Source of the DNA: an uncultured Caldilineaceae bacterium
Lineage (GTDB): Bacteria > Chloroflexota > Anaerolineae > Caldilineales > Caldilineaceae
Direction: 5' to 3'
DNA length: 64,000 nt
Assembly (NCBI GenBank): GCA_951813625.1
Contig: CATOTS010000018.1
Coordinates: 1-64,000, forward strand
Positions 56,453 through 64,000 of the stretch are shown here, in pieces (the stretch's first letter is position 1; every line of letters starts with the position of its first letter). Under the pieces are notes generated by a model that searched no databases, had not been told where the DNA came from, and worked only from the letters and a program-made list of their open reading frames with translations. Both the position numbers and the translations under genes were made by a program.

Positions 56453-57499
56453 CTACGCAATCGTGACGCCCAGGCTGTCGGCCGTTTCCAGCATCTCCTG
56501 CCAGATGCTCTCTTCGACCGGGATGCCCTCCGCGCCGCGTTGCTGGGAAGTGCGGTACTCCGGCTCGCCGGGGAAGAGGACCTCGTCGACGCCGGGCTTT
56601 GGCCGCGCCGATTTGACCCAGGCGATCTGCTCCTGCACCGTCTGGATGAACTCTTCGTAGGGAACCAGCGCCGCAATGTTGATGGCCTGAAAGAAGACGC
56701 CGTTACCCTTCTCCTCCCTCTCCTTGCCGGTGCAGCCCGCGCCGGAAAGCGCGCCCGCAAGCAGCTCCGCCACGATGCCCAGCGCGAATCCTTTGTGGCC
56801 GACGACCCCGCCCAGGGGCAGCAGCGCCCCCTCCGGCGGACCGTAGAATGCAGCCGGATCGGTCGTGGGGTTGCCCTCCGAATCGATGATGACACCGTCA
56901 GGCAGCTGTTTTCCGGCGTAGCGTGTCACCCGTATCTTGCCTTCGGGAAACACCGACGTCGTGATGTCGACCATCACCGGCCAGTCCCCGCCGCTCGGCA
57001 TGGCGAAGGCGATCGGATTGGGGGAGAGGCGCCGCTCGGCGCCGCCCCACGGAGCCACCGAACCCGTGCGGCCGTAGGAGTTGACGAAGGCCATGCCGAT
57101 CATCTGCGCCTCCGTCGCCATGGTGGGATACTCGCCCACCCGCCCCACGTGCTGGCTGCCGCGCACAACCACCGTGCCGATGGCGACCTCCCGCGCCTTG
57201 TCGATCGCGACCTGCATCGCCTTGCTCGCGATTACATGGCCCCAGCCCTGGTGGGCCTGGATAACCGCCGATGCCGCGGTCTCACGTTCGACCTCGATCG
57301 GCGTACCCGGCCTGATTTCACCGCTGCGGATTTCCCCGACGTACTGCGGTATGCGCATCATGCCGTGCGAGTCGTGGCCGAGCAGGTTGGCGCGTACGAG
57401 CACCTCGCAGACGGTCTCCGACTCCGCATGCGGCGAGCCGGCTGCATCCAGAATACGGACGCCTATCTCCTTCAGTTGGTCGGCAGAAAAATATTTCAT
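56453..57499 (-). CDS. Ldh2-family malate/L-lactate-type dehydrogenase
   Basis: A 348-residue NAD(P)-dependent dehydrogenase of the Ldh2/YbiC/MdH family with the distinctive non-Rossmann fold. The motif GHDSHGMMRIPQYV (about 44-57) carries the catalytic His. GSQHVGRVGEYP and NPIAFAMPSG bind cofactor, and GGVVGHKGFALGIV lies in the C-terminal half. An intact paralogue of the frameshifted gene at 39432-40477. Reads into the PhyH cluster from the same strand. Confidence 0.9.
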   Translation of the reverse strand: MKYFSADQLKEIGVRILDAAGSPHAESETVCEVLVRANLLGHDSHGMMRIPQYVGEIRSGEIRPGTPIEVERETAASAVIQAHQGWGHVIASKAMQVAIDKAREVAIGTVVVRGSQHVGRVGEYPTMATEAQMIGMAFVNSYGRTGSVAPWGGAERRLSPNPIAFAMPSGGDWPVMVDITTSVFPEGKIRVTRYAGKQLPDGVIIDSEGNPTTDPAAFYGPPEGALLPLGGVVGHKGFALGIVAELLAGALSGAGCTGKEREEKGNGVFFQAINIAALVPYEEFIQTVQEQIAWVKSARPKPGVDEVLFPGEPEYRTSQQRGAEGIPVEESIWQEMLETADSLGVTIA

Positions 57500-57569
57500 G
57501 TCGATAGCTCCAGGCGGGTGGGCAGTGGAATCCGGCCAATCGCGGCCGGGCTCCTGATTAAGTTGCTCA

Positions 57570-58361
57570 TCAGGCCAGTTCTTTCATACAGCGGTCATCG
57601 AGAGCTTCCAGCGGTGTGAAGTCGCGGTTGTTCTGATACCAGGGGCGCACGGTGCCGCTGCAGGCGTTGCTGACCGCGTTGTAGATCAGGTACATGATCG
57701 CCCGCCGCCAGGGGGAAACATTGTTCGCCGACCCGTGCAGCACGTTGCAGTGGATGAATGCGACCGAGCCGGCCGGCCCGATCAGCGCTTCGATGCCGTT
57801 CTCTGCCGCGAGCCTTTCAAAGGTCTCGTTATCGATATGGTGCAACTCGTAGCCCCGCCCTTCCGCGTCCTTGTGCGGGCTGGCATCGAGCAGTCCATAG
57901 CGCTGCGTGCCCGGCATGATCAGCAGCGGCGACGTCACCGCGGTGCAGTCGTCGATGAACACCGACGCCATAATACAGCGCGGCTCCGGCATGCCGTCAA
58001 CCGAATGCCACGGCGGGTAGTCCTGGTGCCAGTCCCACGACGCGCCGCCGCCGAAGCCATATTTGGGATTCATGCGGCTCTGGTGGAGATAGACCTCCTC
58101 CCGCAGCAGCTGCCGCACCGGGTTAACCAGGCGCGGGAGGAGCGTCAGACGGCGGAATGGCTCGGAGTAGAAATGCGCGCCAAACGCCAGCCGTACGGCG
58201 GAAGGGTCCTCCTTCTCGGAAACTATCTCCGGCCCATCGCGCTTGAGGATGTCGGGCAGGGCCCCCTGCAACACGGCTGCTTCGTCGGCGTCGAGCAAGC
58301 CGGGAAAAAACAGGTATCCCTCTTCATCATACTGTGCGATCTGGGATTCGCTCAGTTCCAT
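57570..58361 (-). CDS. Phytanoyl-CoA dioxygenase (PhyH) family oxygenase
   Basis: A 263-residue non-heme iron, 2-oxoglutarate-dependent oxygenase. The H-x-D ligand pair is in DWHQDYPPW (about 117-125) and the distal His in FIHCNVLHGSANN (about 205-217). It opens with SESQIAQYDEEGYLFFPGLL, the family's N-terminal helix. It resembles ectoine-hydroxylase and PhyH proteins of unknown substrate. It is distinct from the two longer PhyH paralogues just upstream. Confidence 0.88.
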   Translation of the reverse strand: MELSESQIAQYDEEGYLFFPGLLDADEAAVLQGALPDILKRDGPEIVSEKEDPSAVRLAFGAHFYSEPFRRLTLLPRLVNPVRQLLREEVYLHQSRMNPKYGFGGGASWDWHQDYPPWHSVDGMPEPRCIMASVFIDDCTAVTSPLLIMPGTQRYGLLDASPHKDAEGRGYELHHIDNETFERLAAENGIEALIGPAGSVAFIHCNVLHGSANNVSPWRRAIMYLIYNAVSNACSGTVRPWYQNNRDFTPLEALDDRCMKELA

Positions 58362-58407
58362 GGTACGGCCTCCGTTTGTGGCGGCACAATGTGGTTGGCT
58401 TCAGGAC

Positions 58408-59244
58408 TCAGGGCGAGCTGGCCTGGAATCCCGGATCGGTCGAGGAGTACGGCCACCCTGCGCCGCCGACCATGCGAAATTCTTCCGCTTTGCCGCTCAG
58501 CCAGTAGAACATCTCGGCCACTCGCGGCACGGACTGCCACATGCGCGCCGGACCGTAGAAGTAGTCGCTGGTGTATGTATAATCCGCGCCGCCGAAATCG
58601 AAGTTCGGGTCTTCCATCCAGTCTCGTACCGGCTGCTCTGTGCGCCAGCAGACCCATTTCAACAGGTTGCGGGTCGATCGATCGGCCTTCGGGGGCTGGC
58701 GATGCCAGATCGAATAGGCTGTTACAAACACTGAGCCCGCCGTTGCCGCGGTCATCTCCTGACCGGCCAGATTGCCGAAGCGCTCTATGTCCTCACGCGC
58801 TATGGGCACCAGATGAGAGCCGGGCAGGAACAGGGTCGGGCCCATTTCCGCTGTGTTGGCCTGGGGAATGTAGAAGACCTGGAGTAGATTGCAGGCACGC
58901 TCGAAGTTGGAGCCGGCATCGATGTGCCAGTACTTGGCTTCCACCGGACCCGCGAGGCGATGGTTCGCCATCCATTCGGGCAACTGGAAATGGGCGCCCA
59001 GAAGAGAGCGAATGACGCCGGCAACTGCCGGATGCAACAGCACTTCGTCGATGAAACATTCATCTCTGACCAGTTGGTGCGGGTCGGCATCCTCCTGGTC
59101 AAGATAGTCAAAGACCCAACGGTTGGTGGACTCCGGGATCACGCCTTCGAGCGTGAGGATGCCCGTCTTACAGAACTCCAGGACCTTCTCATCCGTCAGG
59201 GTTGGCCTGATGTCGTTCGGCGCACGGCGCGCTTCCTGTGCCAT
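58408..59244 (-). CDS. PhyH-family oxygenase, paralogue 1
   Basis: A 278-residue 2-oxoglutarate/iron oxygenase. YWHIDAGSN (about 105-113) supplies His and Asp, and the distal His is probably in SIWHRQ (about 185-190). The ATG at 59244 follows GGAGGAAG; the frame extends slightly further upstream. It is the same length as, and highly similar to, the gene at 59764-60600, with which it brackets a VOC gene, suggesting a local duplication. Confidence 0.87.
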   Translation of the reverse strand: MAQEARRAPNDIRPTLTDEKVLEFCKTGILTLEGVIPESTNRWVFDYLDQEDADPHQLVRDECFIDEVLLHPAVAGVIRSLLGAHFQLPEWMANHRLAGPVEAKYWHIDAGSNFERACNLLQVFYIPQANTAEMGPTLFLPGSHLVPIAREDIERFGNLAGQEMTAATAGSVFVTAYSIWHRQPPKADRSTRNLLKWVCWRTEQPVRDWMEDPNFDFGGADYTYTSDYFYGPARMWQSVPRVAEMFYWLSGKAEEFRMVGGAGWPYSSTDPGFQASSP

Positions 59245-59289
59245 TGGCTTCCTCCTGCCTGGCATTGAAGGGAAATTCCAGCATCAGGG

Positions 59290-59700
59290 TCAAATCTTGC
59301 CCTCAAGGATCTGCAGCACCTCAAAGACCATTCCGTTGGGAGAGCGGAAGAAGGCCAGGCGGCGCGAGCCGAATCCGGCGCTGATCTCCACCTTGTCAAC
59401 CAGCACCTCCAGGCCCATGCCGGTGAGCCGTTCGTACTCCTGGTCCAGGTCCTCCACTTCGAAGACGGCGTGCGTCAGGCCGGGCTTGAGGCTGTAGCCC
59501 AGTTTGTCCTCGAAGACCGTCTTGGGCGTGAGAAAAATGCGTGTGCCGCCAAAGTCGAGAAAGGCGTAGTCGGCCTCTTCACCGTCGGGCGCTGTGAACT
59601 TTTCCCGCAGAACCAGCTCCGCGCCGATCTCTTCCCAGAAACTGACTTCGCTGTCTATGTCATCGACCTTCATGCCGATGTTCCACAGGCTTGCTTCCAC
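59290..59700 (-). CDS. VOC (glyoxalase-like) superfamily protein
   Basis: A 136-residue single VOC module with WNIGMKVDDIDSEVSFWEE in the first half and THAVFEVEDLDQEYERL in the second. The N-terminal metal-ligand position is Asn rather than His (WNIGM), so it may bind ligand without metal. GTG start. It sits between the two PhyH paralogues on the same strand. Confidence 0.83.
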   Translation of the reverse strand: MEASLWNIGMKVDDIDSEVSFWEEIGAELVLREKFTAPDGEEADYAFLDFGGTRIFLTPKTVFEDKLGYSLKPGLTHAVFEVEDLDQEYERLTGMGLEVLVDKVEISAGFGSRRLAFFRSPNGMVFEVLQILEGKI

Positions 59701-59763
59701 GGCTCGTTGTCCTTTTCCTTATCGAGGATTGAGGAGCGAAGTCCCAATGGCTGACGATGTTTC

Positions 59764-60600
59764 TCAGCGCGCTCCGGCCCGGAGGCCCGGATCGGAGGAA
59801 GAGTACGGCCATCCTGCACCGCCCACCAGGTGGAATTCATCCGCTTTGCCGCACATCCAGTAAAACATCTCGGCCACGCGCGGCGCCGACTGCCATTTGC
59901 GCGCAGCGCCGTAGAAATAGTCATTCGTGAAGGTATAGTCGGCGCCGGCGAAATCGAACTGTGGGTCCGCGATCCAATCCCTTTCGGGCTGCTCAGTACG
60001 CCAATACGCAAACTTCAACAGGTTACGCGTCGACTGATCGATCTTCCGCGACTGCCGATGCCACAGCGAATAGGCAGTGAAAAAGACTGAGCCGGCCGGC
60101 GCATCGGTCATCGTCTGACCGGCCAGGTCGCCGAAACGCTCCAAGTCCTCGCGCGCGACCGGCACGAGATGGGAGCCCGGCAGAAACAGAGTCGGCCCCA
60201 TTTCAGGGGTGTTGGTCTGGGGAATGTAGAAGACCTGGAGCAGTTCGCAGGTGCGCTCGAAGTTGGAGCCGCCATCGATATGCCAGTAATTGGCGTCCAC
60301 CGGCCCCTCCAGGCGATGATTCCCCATCCCCTCAGGCAACTGGAAATGCGCGCCCAACAACGATCGTATGACGCCTGTGACGGCCGGATGCAACAGCACC
60401 TCCTCTATGAAACATTCATTCTTGACCAGCTGAAGCGGGTCCGCGCCTTCCTGGTCAAGATACGCAAACACCCAGCGGTTGGTGGAGGCCGGGATCACGC
60501 CTTCGAGCATGAGAAATCCCGTTTTGCAAAAGTCCAGGACGTCCTCGTCGGTCAGGGTCGGTTTGACGTTGCCGGCGGCGCGTTGCGCTTTATAGGCCAT
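59764..60600 (-). CDS. PhyH-family oxygenase, paralogue 2
   Basis: A 278-residue oxygenase with YWHIDGGSN (about 105-113) and LWHRQ near 186. It is nearly collinear with the gene at 58408-59244; long blocks such as EVLLHPAV and GVIRSLLGAHFQLPE are shared. The ATG at 60600 lies 5 bases after the stop of the 120-aa gene upstream, implying coupling. A longer open frame to 60795 only overlaps that gene. Confidence 0.87.
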   Translation of the reverse strand: MAYKAQRAAGNVKPTLTDEDVLDFCKTGFLMLEGVIPASTNRWVFAYLDQEGADPLQLVKNECFIEEVLLHPAVTGVIRSLLGAHFQLPEGMGNHRLEGPVDANYWHIDGGSNFERTCELLQVFYIPQTNTPEMGPTLFLPGSHLVPVAREDLERFGDLAGQTMTDAPAGSVFFTAYSLWHRQSRKIDQSTRNLLKFAYWRTEQPERDWIADPQFDFAGADYTFTNDYFYGAARKWQSAPRVAEMFYWMCGKADEFHLVGGAGWPYSSSDPGLRAGAR

Positions 60601-60604
60601 TGGT

Positions 60605-60967
60605 CTACTCCCACTTTTCAAGGATGAACTCGCAGATAACGTGCACATCGCGCTCGTGTCCGGAAAGCAGCTGGGCCGGAAACCGGATGACGCGCCAGCC
60701 GGCGTTGATCGCTTCCAGCACCGTCTTGTACGGCCAGTCGGCGGGATCGAAGGGGCCGTCCGAGACAGCGCCGTCCTCGACCAGCAGCGTCCCAATTACC
60801 TTCGAGGTGACGGCGGTGGTAGCGGTCTGCAGGTAGAGCAGACTCTGGCGTCTGGCGCTGTTCTCACTTATTGCCTTCCCCAACTCGCGTAACCGCTCCT
60901 CAGTCAGGCGGCCCCGTTGCAGTTGATCGATACATTCTTCCAATTGCTGCGTGACATTGGGGTTCAT
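60605..60967 (-). CDS. Conserved-looking 120-residue protein of unknown function
   Basis: I do not recognise this protein. It starts with a predicted helical part (LEECIDQLQRGRLTEERLRELGKAI, about 9-33) and continues with a beta-rich half (TSKVIGTLLVEDG, WRVIRFPAQLL, VICEFILEKW). It has no signal or membrane segment. It is 5 bases upstream of PhyH paralogue 2, so it is probably expressed with it and could be a regulator or a small binding subunit. Confidence 0.6.
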   Translation of the reverse strand: MNPNVTQQLEECIDQLQRGRLTEERLRELGKAISENSARRQSLLYLQTATTAVTSKVIGTLLVEDGAVSDGPFDPADWPYKTVLEAINAGWRVIRFPAQLLSGHERDVHVICEFILEKWE

Positions 60968-61109
60968 TGTTGGATGCCTCTCACTTGGCGCAGGCTCGCC
61001 GAACTCCGTTCACTCCCTCGCGGGCGGGGTCTTCTTCGCGCACAACTTCGGCCGGAAACCGCGGTTCGTCTCCGTTCAACGCAATGCCCAACCCTGGCCG
61101 CCGCACCTC

Positions 61110-62618
61110 TCAACCCAGGACAACTGCTATTTCCAGCCCAGGGATCTCCTCGTCGAGGGGGTAAAAGGGACGCTTCATGCGTCGAAAGCTCAGGTTTCGC
61201 ACATGGGCCGGCGTCGGTCCGGGCGTGTCGACGACGAATGCCGCCTTCATCACGTCGGTGTAGGCGCGGCGATAGTTCATCGGGTTTTTTACGCCGACAA
61301 ACTTGGCCCTGCGCACATCCACGCCCACGCTTCTGAACTGCTCGTCGCCCCAATCGTAGGTCGGCTGCGACATGACCAGCAGCTCGATGCTGCCGATCTG
61401 CACCACCGCGCTCAGACCCATCGACGCACGCGTGCCGCCAAAGAGGCCGCCGTCATAAACAAATTCGCCACTACTCAAGCGGCGCACAACACCGCTGACG
61501 TTGACGGGCCGTCCCCATGTCCAGTCTATGCTGTAGCCTACCTTCAGGTTGACCATCTGGCCAACGCCCGCGTCCGCGCACGACTGCGCCGCAGCCGCGT
61601 CAACCACCATCAGAAAGGCAGGTTCATCCACCCCCAGCGCCAACAATTCATCCAGCAACGCGATGCTGTCACCCGGCGCGCCGCCCCCAGTGCAGTCGGC
61701 GGTGTCAACCAGCAACACCGGCCCACCCTCGATCCGGCGGCCGCGGGCCACGGCTTCCCCAACCGTAAGTGTCTCTGTTTCAAACGCCCAACGGTGCTGC
61801 CAGAAATCCGCTGCCAGCGCCTGCGCTTCCTTTGCTGCGAGTGCGGGGTCACCGTCCGTCACCACGACAGCCCCGCAGCCCATGTCGGGCAGATCGTTGT
61901 GAGGGTGGACCTGGAAACAGGAAACTGAAAGAACGGCCGGCCGCCTTTCCAAACAGCGCGCCTTCTGCGTCAGCTGCGCCATCGGCCCGTCGCCAAAAGT
62001 ATGGCCATTGCACGCGCCGCAGATCATGGGTACCTTCGCCAGCGCCATTACCGGTTCAACCTCCCCCTGCACGGTCTTCAGCAGCAGGTCGGCGCCCCGT
62101 TCACCGGTGGAATAGGTGTCGTCGTGCGGATAATGTGCGAAGGAGACCAGGGCGGTCGCCTGCCGGACCATGCGCGGCGTTACGTGCGCGTGCAGGTCGA
62201 GCGTCATGACGATCGGCAGCCCGGGCCCCACAATCGCGCGCACCGCGTCCAGAATGTCCCCTTCCGGGTCCAACTGCGAAGCTGCGACCATCGAGCCGTG
62301 CATCGCCAGCGCCAAGCCGTCGAGCGGGCCGGCTTCCCGCAGCGGAGCCAGCAGCGATTCCTTCAGATAGGCGTAGCAGTCGTTGCTGAGCGCACCTCCC
62401 GAAACGCAGCGCGCCGCCACAAGCGGTACGATCTGCGCGCCCGCCTCGGCGCAAACGGCGAGCATGCCGGCCACTTCGCAGTCGGTGCCCGCCAGTTGGA
62501 AGAGGGCATCGCCTTCATGCACATAGGAGTTGCGAAACAGGGCCAGGTCGGTCTGCGTGGCGGCGAACTGGTTGCTTTCCTGGAAGATTGAGCCCACGCC
62601 AATCCGCATCTCTGTCAC
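61110..62618 (-). CDS. M81-family metallopeptidase (MlrC type)
   Basis: A 502-residue protein of the MlrC family, best known for opening or cleaving the linear form of microcystin but widespread with unknown substrates. The N-terminal domain has IFQESNQF (about 12-19), LAMHGSM (about 105-111), TLDLHAHVT (about 138-146) and HYPHDDTYSTGERG (about 160-173), supplying His, Asp and Glu metal ligands. The C-terminal MlrC_C domain includes LLVDTADCTGGGAPGDS. It heads the leftward PhyH/Ldh2 group. Confidence 0.9.
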   Translation of the reverse strand: MTEMRIGVGSIFQESNQFAATQTDLALFRNSYVHEGDALFQLAGTDCEVAGMLAVCAEAGAQIVPLVAARCVSGGALSNDCYAYLKESLLAPLREAGPLDGLALAMHGSMVAASQLDPEGDILDAVRAIVGPGLPIVMTLDLHAHVTPRMVRQATALVSFAHYPHDDTYSTGERGADLLLKTVQGEVEPVMALAKVPMICGACNGHTFGDGPMAQLTQKARCLERRPAVLSVSCFQVHPHNDLPDMGCGAVVVTDGDPALAAKEAQALAADFWQHRWAFETETLTVGEAVARGRRIEGGPVLLVDTADCTGGGAPGDSIALLDELLALGVDEPAFLMVVDAAAAQSCADAGVGQMVNLKVGYSIDWTWGRPVNVSGVVRRLSSGEFVYDGGLFGGTRASMGLSAVVQIGSIELLVMSQPTYDWGDEQFRSVGVDVRRAKFVGVKNPMNYRRAYTDVMKAAFVVDTPGPTPAHVRNLSFRRMKRPFYPLDEEIPGLEIAVVLG

Positions 62619-62829
62619 TCGACTCCTTCATGCCCATTCTTCGAGCAGGGGCGAACGATTCTACCAAACGGGGAAGGCCGGGCGCTTTCATCCAACCGGC
62701 GCGCAGATGCAGATCGACACTGAGATTATACGCCTGCAAATGAGGAAAGGCAATGTTTGCACGGGCGGTCGTCTGCCTCTACACTGCCACCTATCTTCGA
62801 AATCTTACACTCGCGAGAAAGGGAAATCC

Positions 62830-63276
62830 ATGCTTCGTAAACTTGCCCCGGCACTGCTTTTTGCGCTGCTCTTCGCCGGCTGCATCGCCGTCCCAAGCCA
62901 AAACGAACCGGCCGCCTACACCCAGTCGGTCGTACAGGACGCGATCCGCCGCTACAATCGCTACGGCAGAGAGGCGACAATTGCCTATCACAGTACGGAC
63001 GAGAGCGTCCACGAACAATGGTACGTCTTCATTATCGGTGAAGATGGGCGTACAATCGCACACTATCTGAACGAAAGAATCGGCCTGGACTCCTCTGTGC
63101 GCGTCGATTCGACCGGTTACTTCTACGGCGATGAGATACTGAGCGCGACCGCAGAGGGAAAATGGGTCAGCTACGTCTACCGCAACCCGGAAACAGGCGA
63201 TGAAGGCCGCAAGCACTCATGGGTCGTGCTCCATGACGGCCTGATCTTCGGGTCGGGATGGTACGAGCAGAATTAG
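62830..63276 (+). CDS. Small lipoprotein with a Cache-like sensor domain, copy 1
   Basis: A 148-residue exported protein. A short signal ends in LFAGC (Cys18), then a Cache-type fold: helix YTQSVVQDAIRRYNRYG (about 29-45), EQWYVFIIGEDGRTIAH, and a C-terminal GLIFGSGWYE. Cache domains bind small extracellular ligands, but this one has no membrane-spanning or signalling part. The frame is open upstream to 62530, but the signal peptide fixes the ATG at 62830. Paralogue of the next gene. Confidence 0.82.
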   Translation: MLRKLAPALLFALLFAGCIAVPSQNEPAAYTQSVVQDAIRRYNRYGREATIAYHSTDESVHEQWYVFIIGEDGRTIAHYLNERIGLDSSVRVDSTGYFYGDEILSATAEGKWVSYVYRNPETGDEGRKHSWVVLHDGLIFGSGWYEQN

Positions 63277-63459
63277 CTGGTCGGGTGGGGAGCCGAAGCG
63301 AAGCAGCGCCCCACCTCTGAATGCGGCCGCGAATCGGTTGCATTCCTGTGAGAGCGTGCCTACCCCGGTCCACAACTCCGTCACTCGAATCTCTTGTTCC
63401 CTTCATTATTCCTTTCACTGTTCCTTTCACTGTCAAGGCCCATCAAAGAGGAAGCAGCT

Positions 63460-63927
63460 ATGTACCGCACGCCAACCGCTTTTCTCTCGACCCTGATTCT
63501 AGCCGTGTTCACTACCCTGGTCGTCGCCGGCTGCGTCGCCATCCCATCCCGGAACGACCCGGCGGCGTATACCCAATCCATCGTGCGGGACGCAATCCGC
63601 CGCTACCAACGCGAGGGCAGGCAGGCGGCCATCGAATACCACAGTTCAGCCGAGAACGTGGACGGACAGTGGTACGTCTTCATCATCGGCGCCGACGGCT
63701 ACACCATCGCCCATTTCAACCCCGAAATAGTTGGTCGCGACCCCGCGCTGCGCGTTGATTCGACCGGCTACTTCTTCGGCGATGACATGCTGAGCGCGAC
63801 AGAGGAGGGCAAGTGGATACGCTACGGCGCCCAGAACCCGGAAACGGGCGAGGAAGGGCGCAAACACACCTGGATGGTGCGCCATGACGGGCTGCTCTTC
63901 GGTTCGGGTTGGTACGAGGAACAGTAA
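63460..63927 (+). CDS. Small lipoprotein with a Cache-like sensor domain, copy 2
   Basis: A 155-residue paralogue of the previous gene with the same layout: signal peptide and lipobox (VVAGC, about Cys25), helix YTQSIVRDAIRRYQREG, GQWYVFIIGADGYTIAH and GLLFGSGWYE. AAAGAGGAAG lies just before the ATG at 63460. The 183-base gap between the copies has no gene, only a GGTGGGG/CCCCACC inverted repeat (about 63285-63316). The window ends 73 bases after the stop. Confidence 0.82.
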   Translation: MYRTPTAFLSTLILAVFTTLVVAGCVAIPSRNDPAAYTQSIVRDAIRRYQREGRQAAIEYHSSAENVDGQWYVFIIGADGYTIAHFNPEIVGRDPALRVDSTGYFFGDDMLSATEEGKWIRYGAQNPETGEEGRKHTWMVRHDGLLFGSGWYEEQ

Positions 63928-64000
63928 CCTGGCTGCCTGAGCAGGATTCCAAGGGCATAGCACGTCCTGCTTCAAGAAAAAAGCTCAGCCTGTTCGCCGC

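Overview
The window is high-GC DNA with dense, mostly co-directional gene clusters. It looks like an uncultivated Chloroflexota chromosome, perhaps Caldilineaceae-like. This is an inference from a Thr/Pro-repeat lipoprotein, an F420-type LLM oxidoreductase, lipobox binding proteins for several ABC importers, and many SDR, PhyH, Ldh2, RraA and M81 genes, a mix known from free-living and sponge-associated members. No rRNA, tRNA, CRISPR array, prophage or transposase was found.

Layout. 0.2-6.3 kb (+): arginine biosynthesis (argC, a TrmH-type methyltransferase, argB, argD, a GNAT N-acetylglutamate synthase, carA). 6.3-7.6 kb (-): an ECF sigma factor fused to a bifunctional-nuclease (BFN) domain, with an apparent internal translation start at the BFN part. 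8.2-9.8 kb (+): a lipoprotein with two PA14-like domains and Thr/Pro repeats. 9.8-10.7 kb (+): a sugar isomerase. 10.8-20.4 kb (-): a sugar uptake and catabolism cluster (binding protein, SDR, DUF4432 epimerase, SMP-30 lactonase, zinc dehydrogenase, two permeases, 2-hydroxyacid dehydrogenase), interrupted by an MNT/HEPN pair with a frameshifted HEPN gene and by a 300-bp dispersed repeat. 21.1-45.2 kb (+): two SDRs; a dipeptide-type ABC importer whose second permease is fused to an ATPase; LLM oxidoreductase, cupin and Gfo/Idh genes; a second dipeptide-type importer; P450, rhamnose mutarotase, VOC, a frameshifted Ldh2 gene and RraA; a ribose-type importer with a half-size ATPase; and another SDR.

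45.3-52.4 kb: a decayed dehydrogenase fragment, two paralogous GT-C membrane glycosyltransferases separated by 1.5 kb of non-coding DNA with two different 10-bp tandem arrays, and an intact 2-hydroxyacid dehydrogenase. 52.5-62.6 kb (-): a DhnA/LsrF-type aldolase, a second copy of the 300-bp repeat, a beta-propeller protein overlapping a divergent GroEL-like chaperonin that lacks the key catalytic Asp, an Ldh2 dehydrogenase, three PhyH oxygenases, a VOC protein, an unknown 120-aa protein and an M81 (MlrC) peptidase. 62.8-63.9 kb (+): two paralogous Cache-domain lipoproteins.

Taken together the window encodes a scavenging lifestyle: at least four ABC importers for sugars or glycosylated/peptide-like compounds, each next to oxidoreductases, epimerases and lactonases that would process the imported material. 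The most unusual items are the chaperonin/propeller pair, the sigma-BFN fusion with an internal start, the two 10-bp arrays, and the dispersed hairpin repeat with an inverted hairpin core.
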